Source of the DNA: Candidatus Poribacteria bacterium
GTDB lineage: Bacteria; Poribacteria; WGA-4E; WGA-3G
Direction of reading: 5' to 3'
Length of the DNA stretch: 64,000 bases
Assembly: GCA_003635195.1 (NCBI GenBank)
Contig: PYIY01000185.1
Span: 1-64,000 of the forward strand
Of the stretch, positions 1-7,408 are shown in pieces. Below the pieces are notes generated by a model. The model was not told where the DNA came from and did not search any database. It saw nothing but the letters and a program-made list of their open reading frames with translations. Position 1 is the first letter of the stretch. Every line of letters starts with the position of its first letter. The position numbers and the translations under genes are program-made.

Positions 1-33
1 TTTAACGTGAGTTTGATAAATAGTTGAAAGTTT

Positions 34-62
34 TTGTGTAAAGAGAACCCTCTTGGTATAAT
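34..62 (+). promoter_or_regulatory. sigma-70 promoter of IS transposase
   Basis: TTGTGT, a 17-bp spacer and TATAAT lie just inside the left inverted repeat, followed by AAAAGGAG at 86-93 and the transposase ATG at 101. The spacer contains a small palindrome (AAGAG...CTCTT). Confidence 0.65.
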
Positions 63-100
63 GAGATTATCTACACTCTCTAACCAAAAGGAGTTCTCTG

Positions 101-997
101 ATGAGTATCCTAACACTTTTCTGTAAAATTGACGACTTTTTTCTGCTTTATACGCAATGGCAGGCGACGCATTGTCTACCAGAGACGACGACACCGGAAA
201 CACGCGGACGCCCTCGGCAACTGCATCCGAGCGAAGTGATGACGATCCTTATTGCCTTCCATCAAAGCAACTATCGGACGTTCAAACACTTTTACAACAG
301 ACATGTTTGTGTCTATTGGCGTGCTGAGTTTCCGCATTTGGTGAGTTATTCTCGGTTCGTTGGACTCAAGAAAGAGGTATTGATGCTTTTGACGCTTTAT
401 CTTCATGCTCATTTCGGTGAATGCAGTGGTATCTCCTTCGTGGATTCGACACGTTTGCGGGTTTGCGACAATAAGCGCATTTCATCGCATCGCGTCTTTG
501 CTGAACACGCTGGACGCTCGAAGACTTCAATGGGGTGGTTCTATGGTTTTAAACTTCATCTAATTATCAACGGAAAAGGCGAACTCTTAGGTTTTCAAGT
601 GTCCCCAGGGAATACCGATGACCGTCAACCGCTATGGGAGTTGTCATCCGAAGATCTCTTCGGAAATCTCTATGCGGATAAGGGGTATATCTCCAAAGAC
701 CTCCGAGAGTTGCTCAACGCGCAAGGCATCAACTTGATCTATAAAGTCCGTAAGAACATGAACCCCCTTGAGTTATCGGTTTCTGATGAGGTGCTGCTGA
801 AAAAGCGTCTGATCATTGAATCCGTGATCAAGGAACTGAAAACGCAGACGCAAGTCGAACACAGTCGCCATAGGAGTTTCGCTAACTTCCAAGTTAATGT
901 TGTTGCTGCATTGATTGCGTATCAGCTGCTGGAGACCAAACCCTCGGTGAATCTCTCCGAACTTCAAGCGAATAACGATTTACCTGTGCTTTTCTAA
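101..997 (+). CDS. IS982 family transposase
   Basis: DDE transposase of 298 residues, the normal full length for IS982 (DDE_Tnp_1-like fold). Visible catalytic acids are D in FVDSTRLRVC (about residue 115), D in SPGNTDDR (about 173) and E in IIESVIKELK (about 240). The N-terminal RGRPRQLHPSEVMTILIAFH segment is typical of the family. The start is supported by AAAAGGAG eight bases upstream of the ATG. The frame is intact, so the copy may still be active. Its terminal inverted repeats sit close on both sides, and the interrupted neighbour shows it is an insertion rather than a resident gene. Confidence 0.92.
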   Translation: MSILTLFCKIDDFFLLYTQWQATHCLPETTTPETRGRPRQLHPSEVMTILIAFHQSNYRTFKHFYNRHVCVYWRAEFPHLVSYSRFVGLKKEVLMLLTLYLHAHFGECSGISFVDSTRLRVCDNKRISSHRVFAEHAGRSKTSMGWFYGFKLHLIINGKGELLGFQVSPGNTDDRQPLWELSSEDLFGNLYADKGYISKDLRELLNAQGINLIYKVRKNMNPLELSVSDEVLLKKRLIIESVIKELKTQTQVEHSRHRSFANFQVNVVAALIAYQLLETKPSVNLSELQANNDLPVLF

Positions 998-1025
998 CTT
1001 ATAAACTTTTTTCAAACTCACGTTA

Positions 1026-1640
1026 TATATCATTGATGTGGAAAGTGGTGATGTAAAACAGAAAGTAGATGGCTTTATCGCCGCACCCGACTGGTCGCCG
1101 GACAAACAGCATATCGTCTACGGCGATAGAGGTGATATCTATATCATGGGGTCGAACTTTAGAAATCGGGAACCCCTGCTCCCGTGGCCCCTTCGGGATA
1201 AAAACATACCCGCCCACATAAACATCGGTTTTTTTGAGCGGTATCATGGGCAATGGTCGCCTGATGGTCGCAAGGTGCTTTATACGGAAACGACATACAG
1301 CGATCAGGGGAAGCCTGTCTTCAGTAACATGTTCCTTCACGATATGCGGTTGAACACACAAGAGAAGCTGCCGTTCCACAAAGATTGGCGCGTCCAGCGT
1401 GTCAAATGGATGGCGGATGGGAAAACCCTCATTCTCGGAGCAGATGAAGCCGGTATCAAAAACCGGAGGCACGGTACCTATAATATCTACCGGTATCATG
1501 TTCCGAGCAACACCATGACCCAACTCACCCATCTACCCGGTCGGAATTACTCACCGGATTGGGTTGAAGGTCCCCTTGATGTCTCCCCGAAAGAGAAAAA
1601 GATAACCCTCTGGGGAGAAGTAAAGAAAAGGCCAGAATAG
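1026..1640 (+). pseudogene. TolB-like beta-propeller, 5'-truncated by IS
   Basis: The frame is open from the IS edge and reads Y-I-I-D-V-E-S-G-D-V, the usual strand of a TolB/WD40-like PD40 repeat, then APDWSPDKQHIVY and GQWSPDGRKVLY, two more PD40 blades. About 205 residues of the C-terminal half remain. A GTG at 1038 could be read as a start but has no ribosome site and lies inside a blade, so I treat the gene as the 3' part of a longer gene cut by the IS982 element. The protein ends with KKITLWGEVKKRPE, a tail resembling those of the LamG and DUF1080 proteins in this window. Confidence 0.75.
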
Positions 1641-1658
1641 CACCGTTTTCATAACAAT

Positions 1659-1709
1659 TAGGACTTACGCAATGCGCAATGAATTGCATTACTGCCTACG
1701 TAGGTCCTA
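1659..1709. repeat. short palindromic repeat with TAGGACTTACGCA end
   Basis: A 51-bp element starts with TAGGACTTACGCA and ends with CTACGTAGGTCCTA, an imperfect inverted copy. Its middle holds GCAATGAATTGC, itself a palindrome found in two other intergenic repeats of this window. The same end sequence occurs at 4772, 16967, 17153, 36551 and 36582. Confidence 0.7.
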
Positions 1710-1845
1710 ACAATTTTCATTTCGGATAGGAAAATTGGTCTATATAAAGCATATTCAACACCGGATAGGTGTAAGCAGGAACGATCTCCGAATCGCGACT
1801 TTCTTACTAAATTGCCCTATCTGTTTCAAGGAGGAACATGAGACA

Positions 1846-2529
1846 ATGAAATTAAGATGCCAATTGAAAGGGGCAAAATGCCCACCTTTCAAACATAATG
1901 GAATTTTCCATCCTGATAATGAAAGCATCAAACGTTTACTCCCCGATCTGAACCGATGCGCAGACTGCATGGCGTATATGGCACCGACACTCCCATCTTT
2001 CCGAGATGACCTGCTACAGATTGCCTCTATCACGCTGCACGAAAAGGGTCCCGCCTTTGATCCCGCACATGAAAGCCGAGCGAGTTTCGGAACCTTTATC
2101 CGTCCGCGTATCTGTGTTAGCCTTACAAACGCAAGGCGAAAAGAACTCGACCATCATGGGCGTGAAAGACTTGAACCCATTGGAGCGTCTGATGCTCCCA
2201 ACGCGGCAGATACTGAAGACGACACGGATATGGCGTTTATGCTAAGCGTCCCAGAACCCACAACCGAATCCTTTGTTGACGCTCTTCTCTGGGACATCTC
2301 TGTCGCCAACTTTGAACGCGCACTTCCGCAACTCTTGAACGCGCTGACACCGCGTGAACGGCAAGTTTTTGACTGCATTCGCGGGGATATGCAGAACCGG
2401 GACATCGCCGAAATCTTACATCTCAGCTCAGGACGTGTCCCCCAGTTGATAAACCAAGTCGAAATCAAGCTCAAACAGGCATGTCAACAACTTGGACTAA
2501 TTGAACAGACAGTTTCGGCAGGTGTATAA
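1846..2529 (+). CDS. sigma-70-like / HTH transcription regulator
   Basis: About 227 residues from the ATG that follows AGGAGG (1829-1834); an upstream in-frame start at 1735 has no such site. The C-terminal third, LTPRERQVFDCIRGDMQNRDIAEILHL.., is a clear sigma region 4 / LuxR-type helix-turn-helix. The middle segment (FGTFIRPRICVSLTNARRKEL) resembles sigma region 2. The N-terminus has several cysteines (CQLKGAKCPPF, RCADCMAYM), which could bind a metal. Expected role: promoter recognition or gene regulation in the cytoplasm. Targets are not visible. It stands alone between the IS-cut gene and a terminator it shares with the convergent PhyH gene. Confidence 0.7.
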   Translation: MKLRCQLKGAKCPPFKHNGIFHPDNESIKRLLPDLNRCADCMAYMAPTLPSFRDDLLQIASITLHEKGPAFDPAHESRASFGTFIRPRICVSLTNARRKELDHHGRERLEPIGASDAPNAADTEDDTDMAFMLSVPEPTTESFVDALLWDISVANFERALPQLLNALTPRERQVFDCIRGDMQNRDIAEILHLSSGRVPQLINQVEIKLKQACQQLGLIEQTVSAGV

Positions 2530-2557
2530 CATTTTGGAAACAACACCAAAACATGCT

Positions 2558-2613
2558 TAAAGGCGATTGCCCAGGTCTACCAATACCCCGGTTGACACGC
2601 AATCGCCTTTTTT
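2558..2613. terminator. bidirectional terminator
   Basis: Arms AAAGGCGATTGC (2559-2570) and GCAATCGCCTTT (2599-2610) flank a 28-base loop, with TTTTTT on the right and A-rich sequence on the left. It sits between two convergent genes and can stop both. Confidence 0.7.
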
Positions 2614-2621
2614 ATCAAAAC

Positions 2622-3524
2622 CTATCCCATCGCAAGCCGCTTTTTCTGTTCTTCCATCATCTGCTTTTGACGCTTAACACGTTCTGGCACTAAACGTTCC
2701 CGTGGGGCTGTCGGTTTGAAATTCAGACGGTCTTTCCCCAATCCGTCTAATACCGCTAATTCCACAGGCGAGAAATCGTCCGGATTTTCACGATTGAAAT
2801 CCATCGGTTCCGCAAGACCGACGGGTGGATTCGTAATAAAACGGGCGCGACCGGATGGGTTCTGGGACGCGGCGTGTAAAATAAATGGATGCAACAGCAC
2901 AACATCCCCCGCGTTTCCAGTAATCTCTACAAAGTCCTTACATTTGCCAATGAGTTTCCCAAAGCCGCTGCTTGGTAACAATCCCTCTGGGTGTTCATAT
3001 AACCACTGTGCAACATGCTGCACAGAATCGCACGCTACAAATGTCCCACCACTCTGTGGATATATATCCGACCAGACAACAATAGTCAGTAATCCCTGTT
3101 CTGGACTGTCGAGGAAGTGACGGAAGAAATCGCCATCTTTATGCCAGCCGCTCACCTCTGGAGAAGGCGGTTGCCACGGTGTGTCCGCCCCTAATGCAAA
3201 GTTGATAATAAAACCGTCGCCCCATGTCGGTTTTGTTTTATCCCGCAGGTTTATAATCCTGTCTTCACCACCGAGCAGATCACAGATAGCATCCCACGCC
3301 CTCGGCGCGATTTCCTGAATCGGCACGCGATGCATGGATGGCAGATGGATGCGTGGCTCTTCCCAAGTCGTCGGATCATCTGGATCATAACCGAGTCGTC
3401 TAAAGGCAAACGCCCGCCACTCTTCTGCCAATTCGCGTGGGAAGCAGTCCTTTAGAACAATATGCCCTTTCTCAATGAAATGATTAACATCTGATTCGGT
3501 AAGTGTTTTGTAAGTTCGTCCCAT
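2622..3524 (-). CDS. phytanoyl-CoA dioxygenase (PhyH) family protein
   Basis: 300 residues. Fe(II)/2-oxoglutarate-dependent oxygenase fold. The iron ligands are visible as H-x-D in GWHKDGDFF (about residue 126) and a distal H in LLHPFILHAASQN (about 216-222), followed by R in GRARFITN for 2-oxoglutarate. The substrate cannot be told; this family is broad and hydroxylates small molecules. Only 14 bases separate its start from the stop of the upstream UPF0261 gene, so the two form an operon read from the promoter at 4841-4869. Length and motifs look complete. Confidence 0.85.
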   Translation of the reverse strand: MGRTYKTLTESDVNHFIEKGHIVLKDCFPRELAEEWRAFAFRRLGYDPDDPTTWEEPRIHLPSMHRVPIQEIAPRAWDAICDLLGGEDRIINLRDKTKPTWGDGFIINFALGADTPWQPPSPEVSGWHKDGDFFRHFLDSPEQGLLTIVVWSDIYPQSGGTFVACDSVQHVAQWLYEHPEGLLPSSGFGKLIGKCKDFVEITGNAGDVVLLHPFILHAASQNPSGRARFITNPPVGLAEPMDFNRENPDDFSPVELAVLDGLGKDRLNFKPTAPRERLVPERVKRQKQMMEEQKKRLAMG

Positions 3525-3538
3525 CTATCGCCTCTTTA

Positions 3539-4744
3539 TTATATGTTCGCCAACAACGTTTCTGCAAGTTTTGTCGCAAATTCGTCGTCGTTAATATGAG
3601 CGTCCATCTCAATAACCGTGACATTGTCGCCGATGTTTGCCTTCAGATTTTCACTCCATGCGGTTCGTGCTTCCGGTGAATCGAAGGGTTGCCCTGTCAT
3701 GTCAATCGCCGATACGCCTTGTGTCGGAATGATAACTGTAGTGGGTCCTTGTGCTTCGCTGAGTTTACGCGCCATGATACGTCCGAGTTCAGCGGTCTCT
3801 TCAGCGGTCGTTCGCATGAGTGTCACTGTTGGATTGTGCTGATAGAACAACCGATCGCTGAAGTTCTCTGGCACGGTGTCCGGCGGCCCAAAGTTCACCA
3901 TATCCAACGCACCGGGCGCGATAACTTGCGGCAGCCCTGATTCCCCCGCAGCTTCCAACCGATCAGGACCGGCACTCAGAATTCCGCCCACCAATTCGTC
4001 AGCGAGTTCAGTCGTCGTAACATCTAACACGCCAGCAAGGAATCCGCCTTTGACCAAATCTTCCATAGCTTGGCCACCCGTGCCAGTCGCGTGAAACACG
4101 AGCACTTCGTAGCCAGCATCTTCAAGGATTTCTCTCGCCTTTGTGACGCATGGCGTTGTCACACCGAACATCGTCGCCGCGATTAAAGGCTTATCTGTTG
4201 TTGTTTCTGGTGCTTCAGCGTTCACCATCCCGACGATTGCACCAGCAGCGTTGGCAAGAATCTGCCGGGACAAACGGTTAATGCCAGCGATGTCCACGAC
4301 GGAATACATCATACTTATGTCTTTCGATTGCACATAAGGACTCGTATCACCGGATGCCAGTGTGGACACCATGATTTTCGGAACACCCACTGGGACTGCC
4401 TGCATCGCTGTCGTACCAATGGTGGTGCCTGCGGAGCCACCAAGCGAGATAATTCCATCAATTTCGCCTGCGGCGTGTTTCTCAGCGACAAGTGCTGCGG
4501 CACCTTGTGCCATGATCGTCACGCTGTTACCTCGGTCCCCTTCATCTCTTAATGCTTGTAGAGACGAACCCCCGGCTTGTGCAACTTCATCCGCAGAAAT
4601 ATCCGGTGTTAATTGCGGTTCTCCGAGTATGCCTGTATTAATAACACATGTTGAGACGCCAGATGATTCTATCTGTTCTTTGATGAATGTGAATTCTATA
4701 CCTTTTGTGTCCATTGTTCCAACAATGCAAACCGTCTTCGCCAT
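3539..4744 (-). CDS. UPF0261 / Tm-1-like ATP-binding domain protein
   Basis: 401 residues. The N-terminal AKTVCIVGTMDTKGIEFTFIKEQIE is the signature of the Tm-1/UPF0261 family, whose plant member Tm-1 binds ATP and blocks tobamovirus replication; the bacterial role is unknown. A Gly-rich segment IISLGGSAGTTIGTTAM follows in mid-protein. I choose the ATG at 4744 because GGAGG lies 8 bases upstream; the GTG at 4759 falls inside that ribosome site. It is the first gene of an operon with the PhyH protein, a pairing that suggests they act on the same metabolite. Confidence 0.85.
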   Translation of the reverse strand: MAKTVCIVGTMDTKGIEFTFIKEQIESSGVSTCVINTGILGEPQLTPDISADEVAQAGGSSLQALRDEGDRGNSVTIMAQGAAALVAEKHAAGEIDGIISLGGSAGTTIGTTAMQAVPVGVPKIMVSTLASGDTSPYVQSKDISMMYSVVDIAGINRLSRQILANAAGAIVGMVNAEAPETTTDKPLIAATMFGVTTPCVTKAREILEDAGYEVLVFHATGTGGQAMEDLVKGGFLAGVLDVTTTELADELVGGILSAGPDRLEAAGESGLPQVIAPGALDMVNFGPPDTVPENFSDRLFYQHNPTVTLMRTTAEETAELGRIMARKLSEAQGPTTVIIPTQGVSAIDMTGQPFDSPEARTAWSENLKANIGDNVTVIEMDAHINDDEFATKLAETLLANI

Positions 4745-4771
4745 CCCCAATTCCTCCACTGTCTCGTGATT

Positions 4772-4783
4772 TAGGACTTACGC
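4772..4783 (+). repeat. single TAGGACTTACGC repeat end
   Basis: One end of the dispersed repeat lies in the 5' leader of the UPF0261 operon. No matching inverted end is visible nearby, so this is a remnant or solo arm. Confidence 0.5.
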
Positions 4784-4840
4784 TAATTAATTCTTTGTTG
4801 AGTGAAATTTCTGACCTTGCCTTGATTCAGGCTTCACGCT

Positions 4841-4869
4841 ATTATAGGGCGCACGGTAAAGTCTGTCAA
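4841..4869 (-). promoter_or_regulatory. consensus sigma-70 promoter for UPF0261/PhyH operon
   Basis: Read on the minus strand: TTGACA, 17 bases, TATAAT, a perfect match to the consensus. Transcription would begin about 90 bases upstream of the start codon at 4744. It lies back to back with the promoter of the pseudopilin gene. Confidence 0.8.
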
Positions 4870-4888
4870 GAGAATTTTGCTTAAACGG

Positions 4889-4917
4889 TTGACACAATTT
4901 GGGGGTTGTGATACACT
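4889..4917 (+). promoter_or_regulatory. sigma-70 promoter for GspG-like gene
   Basis: TTGACA, 17-base spacer, TACACT. It is divergent from the UPF0261 promoter, with -35 boxes 20 bases apart, so the two units could share a regulator. Confidence 0.6.
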
Positions 4918-5001
4918 TAAAAAAACATCCGACACGAATGACATAGCAGAATTCCTTGCTGTGTTAGGTTAGGCAGGCATGCGCGGATTGCGGAGGAAAA
5001 T

Positions 5002-5454
5002 GTGAAATCAATTGATTATAGACAGGCAGGATTAACATCAATACAAATTTTAGTTGTCGTTATTGTCCTTGGGATTATTGCCGCTGTGCTTTTTGCACCT
5101 CGATTGCTCGGACAAGCAGGACGTGCGCTGCAAGCACAAGCCGATGCAGACATTGAAACGCTCGGAATCGCTCTGGATAGATATGCCAAAGATAACGGCG
5201 ATTATCCGTCAACCGAACAAGGCTTGAAGGCACTTTGGGAGAAACCTGAGGCACCACCGATACCTATCAATTGGGTGGAACCCTACATCCAGATTCCAAT
5301 TACAAAAGATCCGTGGGGAAACCCTTATATCTATATCCGTCCCGGTATACACGACCGGTACGGGTACGATCTCATCTCGTTCGGAAGTGATGGTGTTGAA
5401 GGCGGAACAGGCGAGGCTGAAGATGTTGTCAGTTGGATCCGACGCGATGAGTAA
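5002..5454 (+). CDS. gspG: GspG-like type II secretion pseudopilin, orphan
   Basis: 150 residues from a GTG start preceded by GGAGG (4992-4996); the nearby ATG at 4999 would stop at once. The N-terminal AGLTSIQILVVVIVLGIIAA is a type IV pilin/pseudopilin helix with G at -1 for prepilin peptidase. The C-terminal DPWGNPYIYIRPG, GYDLISFGSDG and GGTGEAEDVVSW match the GspG calcium-binding tail. Oddities: position +5, nearly always Glu, is Gln here, and the first mature residue is Leu rather than Phe or Met. No other secretion gene adjoins it, though a possible GspC-like fragment lies at 12.2 kb. It stands upstream of the enolase-superfamily gene with a 29-base gap. Confidence 0.8.
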   Translation: MKSIDYRQAGLTSIQILVVVIVLGIIAAVLFAPRLLGQAGRALQAQADADIETLGIALDRYAKDNGDYPSTEQGLKALWEKPEAPPIPINWVEPYIQIPITKDPWGNPYIYIRPGIHDRYGYDLISFGSDGVEGGTGEAEDVVSWIRRDE

Positions 5455-5483
5455 GTCAAGAAAGTGGTAAGGAGTTAGCAGTA

Positions 5484-6488
5484 ATGAAAATTACGCATAT
5501 TGACGTTATCAAAGTGAGAGTGCCGTATCATGAAGGCATCTACGAATTGATGACGCGTCGCAATCTTTATCAGATTGACTACGTCTACAAAGTCCATACC
5601 GATGTTGGACTTGTCGGAATTGGCGATGGATCACACCAGTCGGACGAGGTCGTCCAACGCTATATCGGCAGGAATCCGTTTGAGTTCATGAACGGTTGGG
5701 CACCCACACCGCTTCAGCAAGCCTTTTACGACATCATGGGCAAAGCACTCGGTGTTCCAGTGCATCAGCTGCTCGGCGAAAAGGTTCACGACAAAACCTC
5801 ATTCGGTTATTGGTCTATTGATATGACCCCTGAAGAATGGGCAGCAGAGGCAAAACATGCTTATGCCCTCGGCTATCGGCTCCACAAAATTAAGGCGCGT
5901 CCATGGTTTGAAGTACTTGAGCAGGTCGAGGCAATCGCCTCCGTTGTACCGGATGATTATCAACTCCGCGTTGACGCAAATGACTCCTTTGAGACCCCGG
6001 AACGTACACTTGAAGTTGCGCGCCATCTCCAAGATTACAATATAGAGTCGTTTGAAACACCGATTCCACAAGCCGATATCGAAGGTTATCAGGAAATTAA
6101 ACGCCACACCGACATGCCGATAACGATTCACTTCGGAAACCCGGATCCGATTGAAGCGATTCGGGCAAAGATGAACGACTCGTTTATTATTGCCTATCCG
6201 GATTCACGCGCTGCAAATGCCGTACGCGAGGCAACTATTTCAAACGCTGCACATCTTCCCGTCTGGATACAGATTGTCGGGCTCGGTATCACAACCGCCT
6301 ACGTCACGCATCTTGCAGCAGTGATGCCAAATGCTACGATGCCATCGATGACGCTTAACGCCTTACGCGCCTATGATCTCGTCACGCCATCAACGATTCC
6401 GCTTGTTGATGGATACACAACTGTTCCAAATAAACCCGGATTAGGGGTTGAGTTGAATGAGGACGCTCTTGACAATTGCCGCGTCTAA
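5484..6488 (+). CDS. mandelate racemase / muconate lactonizing enzyme family protein
   Basis: 334 residues, somewhat short for the family. Capping domain at residues 1-115, then a TIM barrel with the K-x-K base motif in LHKIKARPW (about 135), the metal ligand D in LRVDANDSF (about 163) and E in ESFETPIPQ (about 189). The third strand, which normally offers an acidic ligand, reads ITIHFGNPDP, so the third metal ligand looks replaced. Expected chemistry in the family is proton abstraction alpha to a carboxylate (racemisation or dehydration). AAGGAG lies before the ATG. It probably forms a short operon with the pseudopilin before it and the LamG protein 11 bases after it. Confidence 0.8.
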   Translation: MKITHIDVIKVRVPYHEGIYELMTRRNLYQIDYVYKVHTDVGLVGIGDGSHQSDEVVQRYIGRNPFEFMNGWAPTPLQQAFYDIMGKALGVPVHQLLGEKVHDKTSFGYWSIDMTPEEWAAEAKHAYALGYRLHKIKARPWFEVLEQVEAIASVVPDDYQLRVDANDSFETPERTLEVARHLQDYNIESFETPIPQADIEGYQEIKRHTDMPITIHFGNPDPIEAIRAKMNDSFIIAYPDSRAANAVREATISNAAHLPVWIQIVGLGITTAYVTHLAAVMPNATMPSMTLNALRAYDLVTPSTIPLVDGYTTVPNKPGLGVELNEDALDNCRV

Positions 6489-6499
6489 GGAGAAGTGAG

Positions 6500-7300
6500 A
6501 TGAAAAGCCTAATTTCTGTTTGCCAAACCCAGACTTTTATAGTCATTTTGGGTTTACTAATTTTCATGATGGGATTTGGTGTCAATGCGCACGCTGCGAA
6601 ACTCGGTTTGGCGAGTGCTTGGCTCTTTGAAGATAATGGTGGAAAGGTTGTCAAAGATGTTGTCAGCGGACACGATGGTGATATCAAGGGCACCCTTGAT
6701 TGGGTAAAAGACGGCAAGTTCGGCGGCGCATTGAAGTTCCCAGGCAAAGGTGATAGCTACGTCCGTGTTGATCACGACGACGTTTTCAATTCTGATTCTT
6801 ACTCCTTTGTCGCATGGGTGAAGTTGGAAGCCGCATCGTGGCAGTACGTCGTCTGGCGAAATGGGGATGTCTGGCCCGAACCGGAAAATGTCCGCCATCT
6901 CGATATATGGATTCACAAAGATCACTACCCAGTTTTTATGTGGCACGTCAAAGGAAACGTCGGGCGTATTGACGGTAAAACCATCGTTGCTGATGGCAAA
7001 TGGCATCACATCGCCAAAATCTATGACGGCAAAAACGTTCAGATGTACGTTGATGGAAAAGTAGATGGCGAGAAGTCGAGCGGTGGTACACTGGATACGA
7101 GTGAATCGCCTATCTGGATCGGCGCGCGCCCTGGCAATGTTGCAGCAACTGGGCTTTTTGACGAGGTTGGGTTCTTCACTGAGGCACTTTCTAAAGATGA
7201 ACTCAACGATGTTATGGATAGTGGGTTAGCTGGCTATGCTGCTGTGGATGCAGCTGGAAAAGCAACAACAACTTGGGCACTGCTAAAAACTCAAAAATAG
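6500..7300 (+). CDS. exported LamG / concanavalin A-like protein
   Basis: 266 residues from the ATG at 6500, with AAGGAG at 6487-6492. N-terminal signal peptide (TFIVILGLLIFMMGFG, then AHA). The rest is one LamG jelly-roll: ASAWLFEDNGGKVVKDV, GGALKFPGKGDSY, DSYSFVAWVKLE, GKWHHIAKIYDGKNVQMYVD, SPIWIGARPG, GLFDEVGFF, which is the usual order of strands and predicts carbohydrate or surface-ligand binding outside the cytoplasm. It ends GKATTTWALLKTQK, a tail like those of two other exported proteins here. Overall function unknown; the link to the enolase-like enzyme before it is by adjacency only. Confidence 0.85.
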   Translation: MKSLISVCQTQTFIVILGLLIFMMGFGVNAHAAKLGLASAWLFEDNGGKVVKDVVSGHDGDIKGTLDWVKDGKFGGALKFPGKGDSYVRVDHDDVFNSDSYSFVAWVKLEAASWQYVVWRNGDVWPEPENVRHLDIWIHKDHYPVFMWHVKGNVGRIDGKTIVADGKWHHIAKIYDGKNVQMYVDGKVDGEKSSGGTLDTSESPIWIGARPGNVAATGLFDEVGFFTEALSKDELNDVMDSGLAGYAAVDAAGKATTTWALLKTQK

Positions 7301-7384
7301 TTACCAGTCACGAGTTACCAGTTATCGGTTACAGAGGGTTTAGATCGTTTCAAAGTCTCTTTCTGGCTACTGGTTACTGGCTAA
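7301..7384. repeat. TTACCAGT/ACTGGTTA palindromic repeat
   Basis: Direct copies of GAGTTACCAG and CACGAGTTACCAG-like sequence on the left are matched by CTACTGGTTACTGGCT on the right, giving an imperfect long hairpin in the gap between the LamG and aldehyde dehydrogenase genes. It looks like a dispersed repeat and not like a terminator, since no T-run follows. Confidence 0.5.
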
Positions 7385-7408
7385 GACGAGAAATGGAGAA
7401 AATGCATT

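Larger units (their letters stand above)
3..1025 (+). mobile_element. IS982-family insertion sequence
   Basis: Complete element about 1.02 kb long. The ends are inverted repeats: TAACGTGAGTTTG at the left and its reverse complement at 1013-1025, with weaker similarity continuing inward. It carries one transposase gene and its own promoter. The left flank is only two bases, so a target duplication cannot be checked. The sequence immediately right of the element continues as the interior of a TolB-like reading frame, so the element has inserted into a gene. Confidence 0.85.

Noticed and set aside
1023..1532. Minus-strand frame of 169 codons across the TolB-like fragment
   Set aside because: It runs into the IS end and is antisense to PD40 blades.
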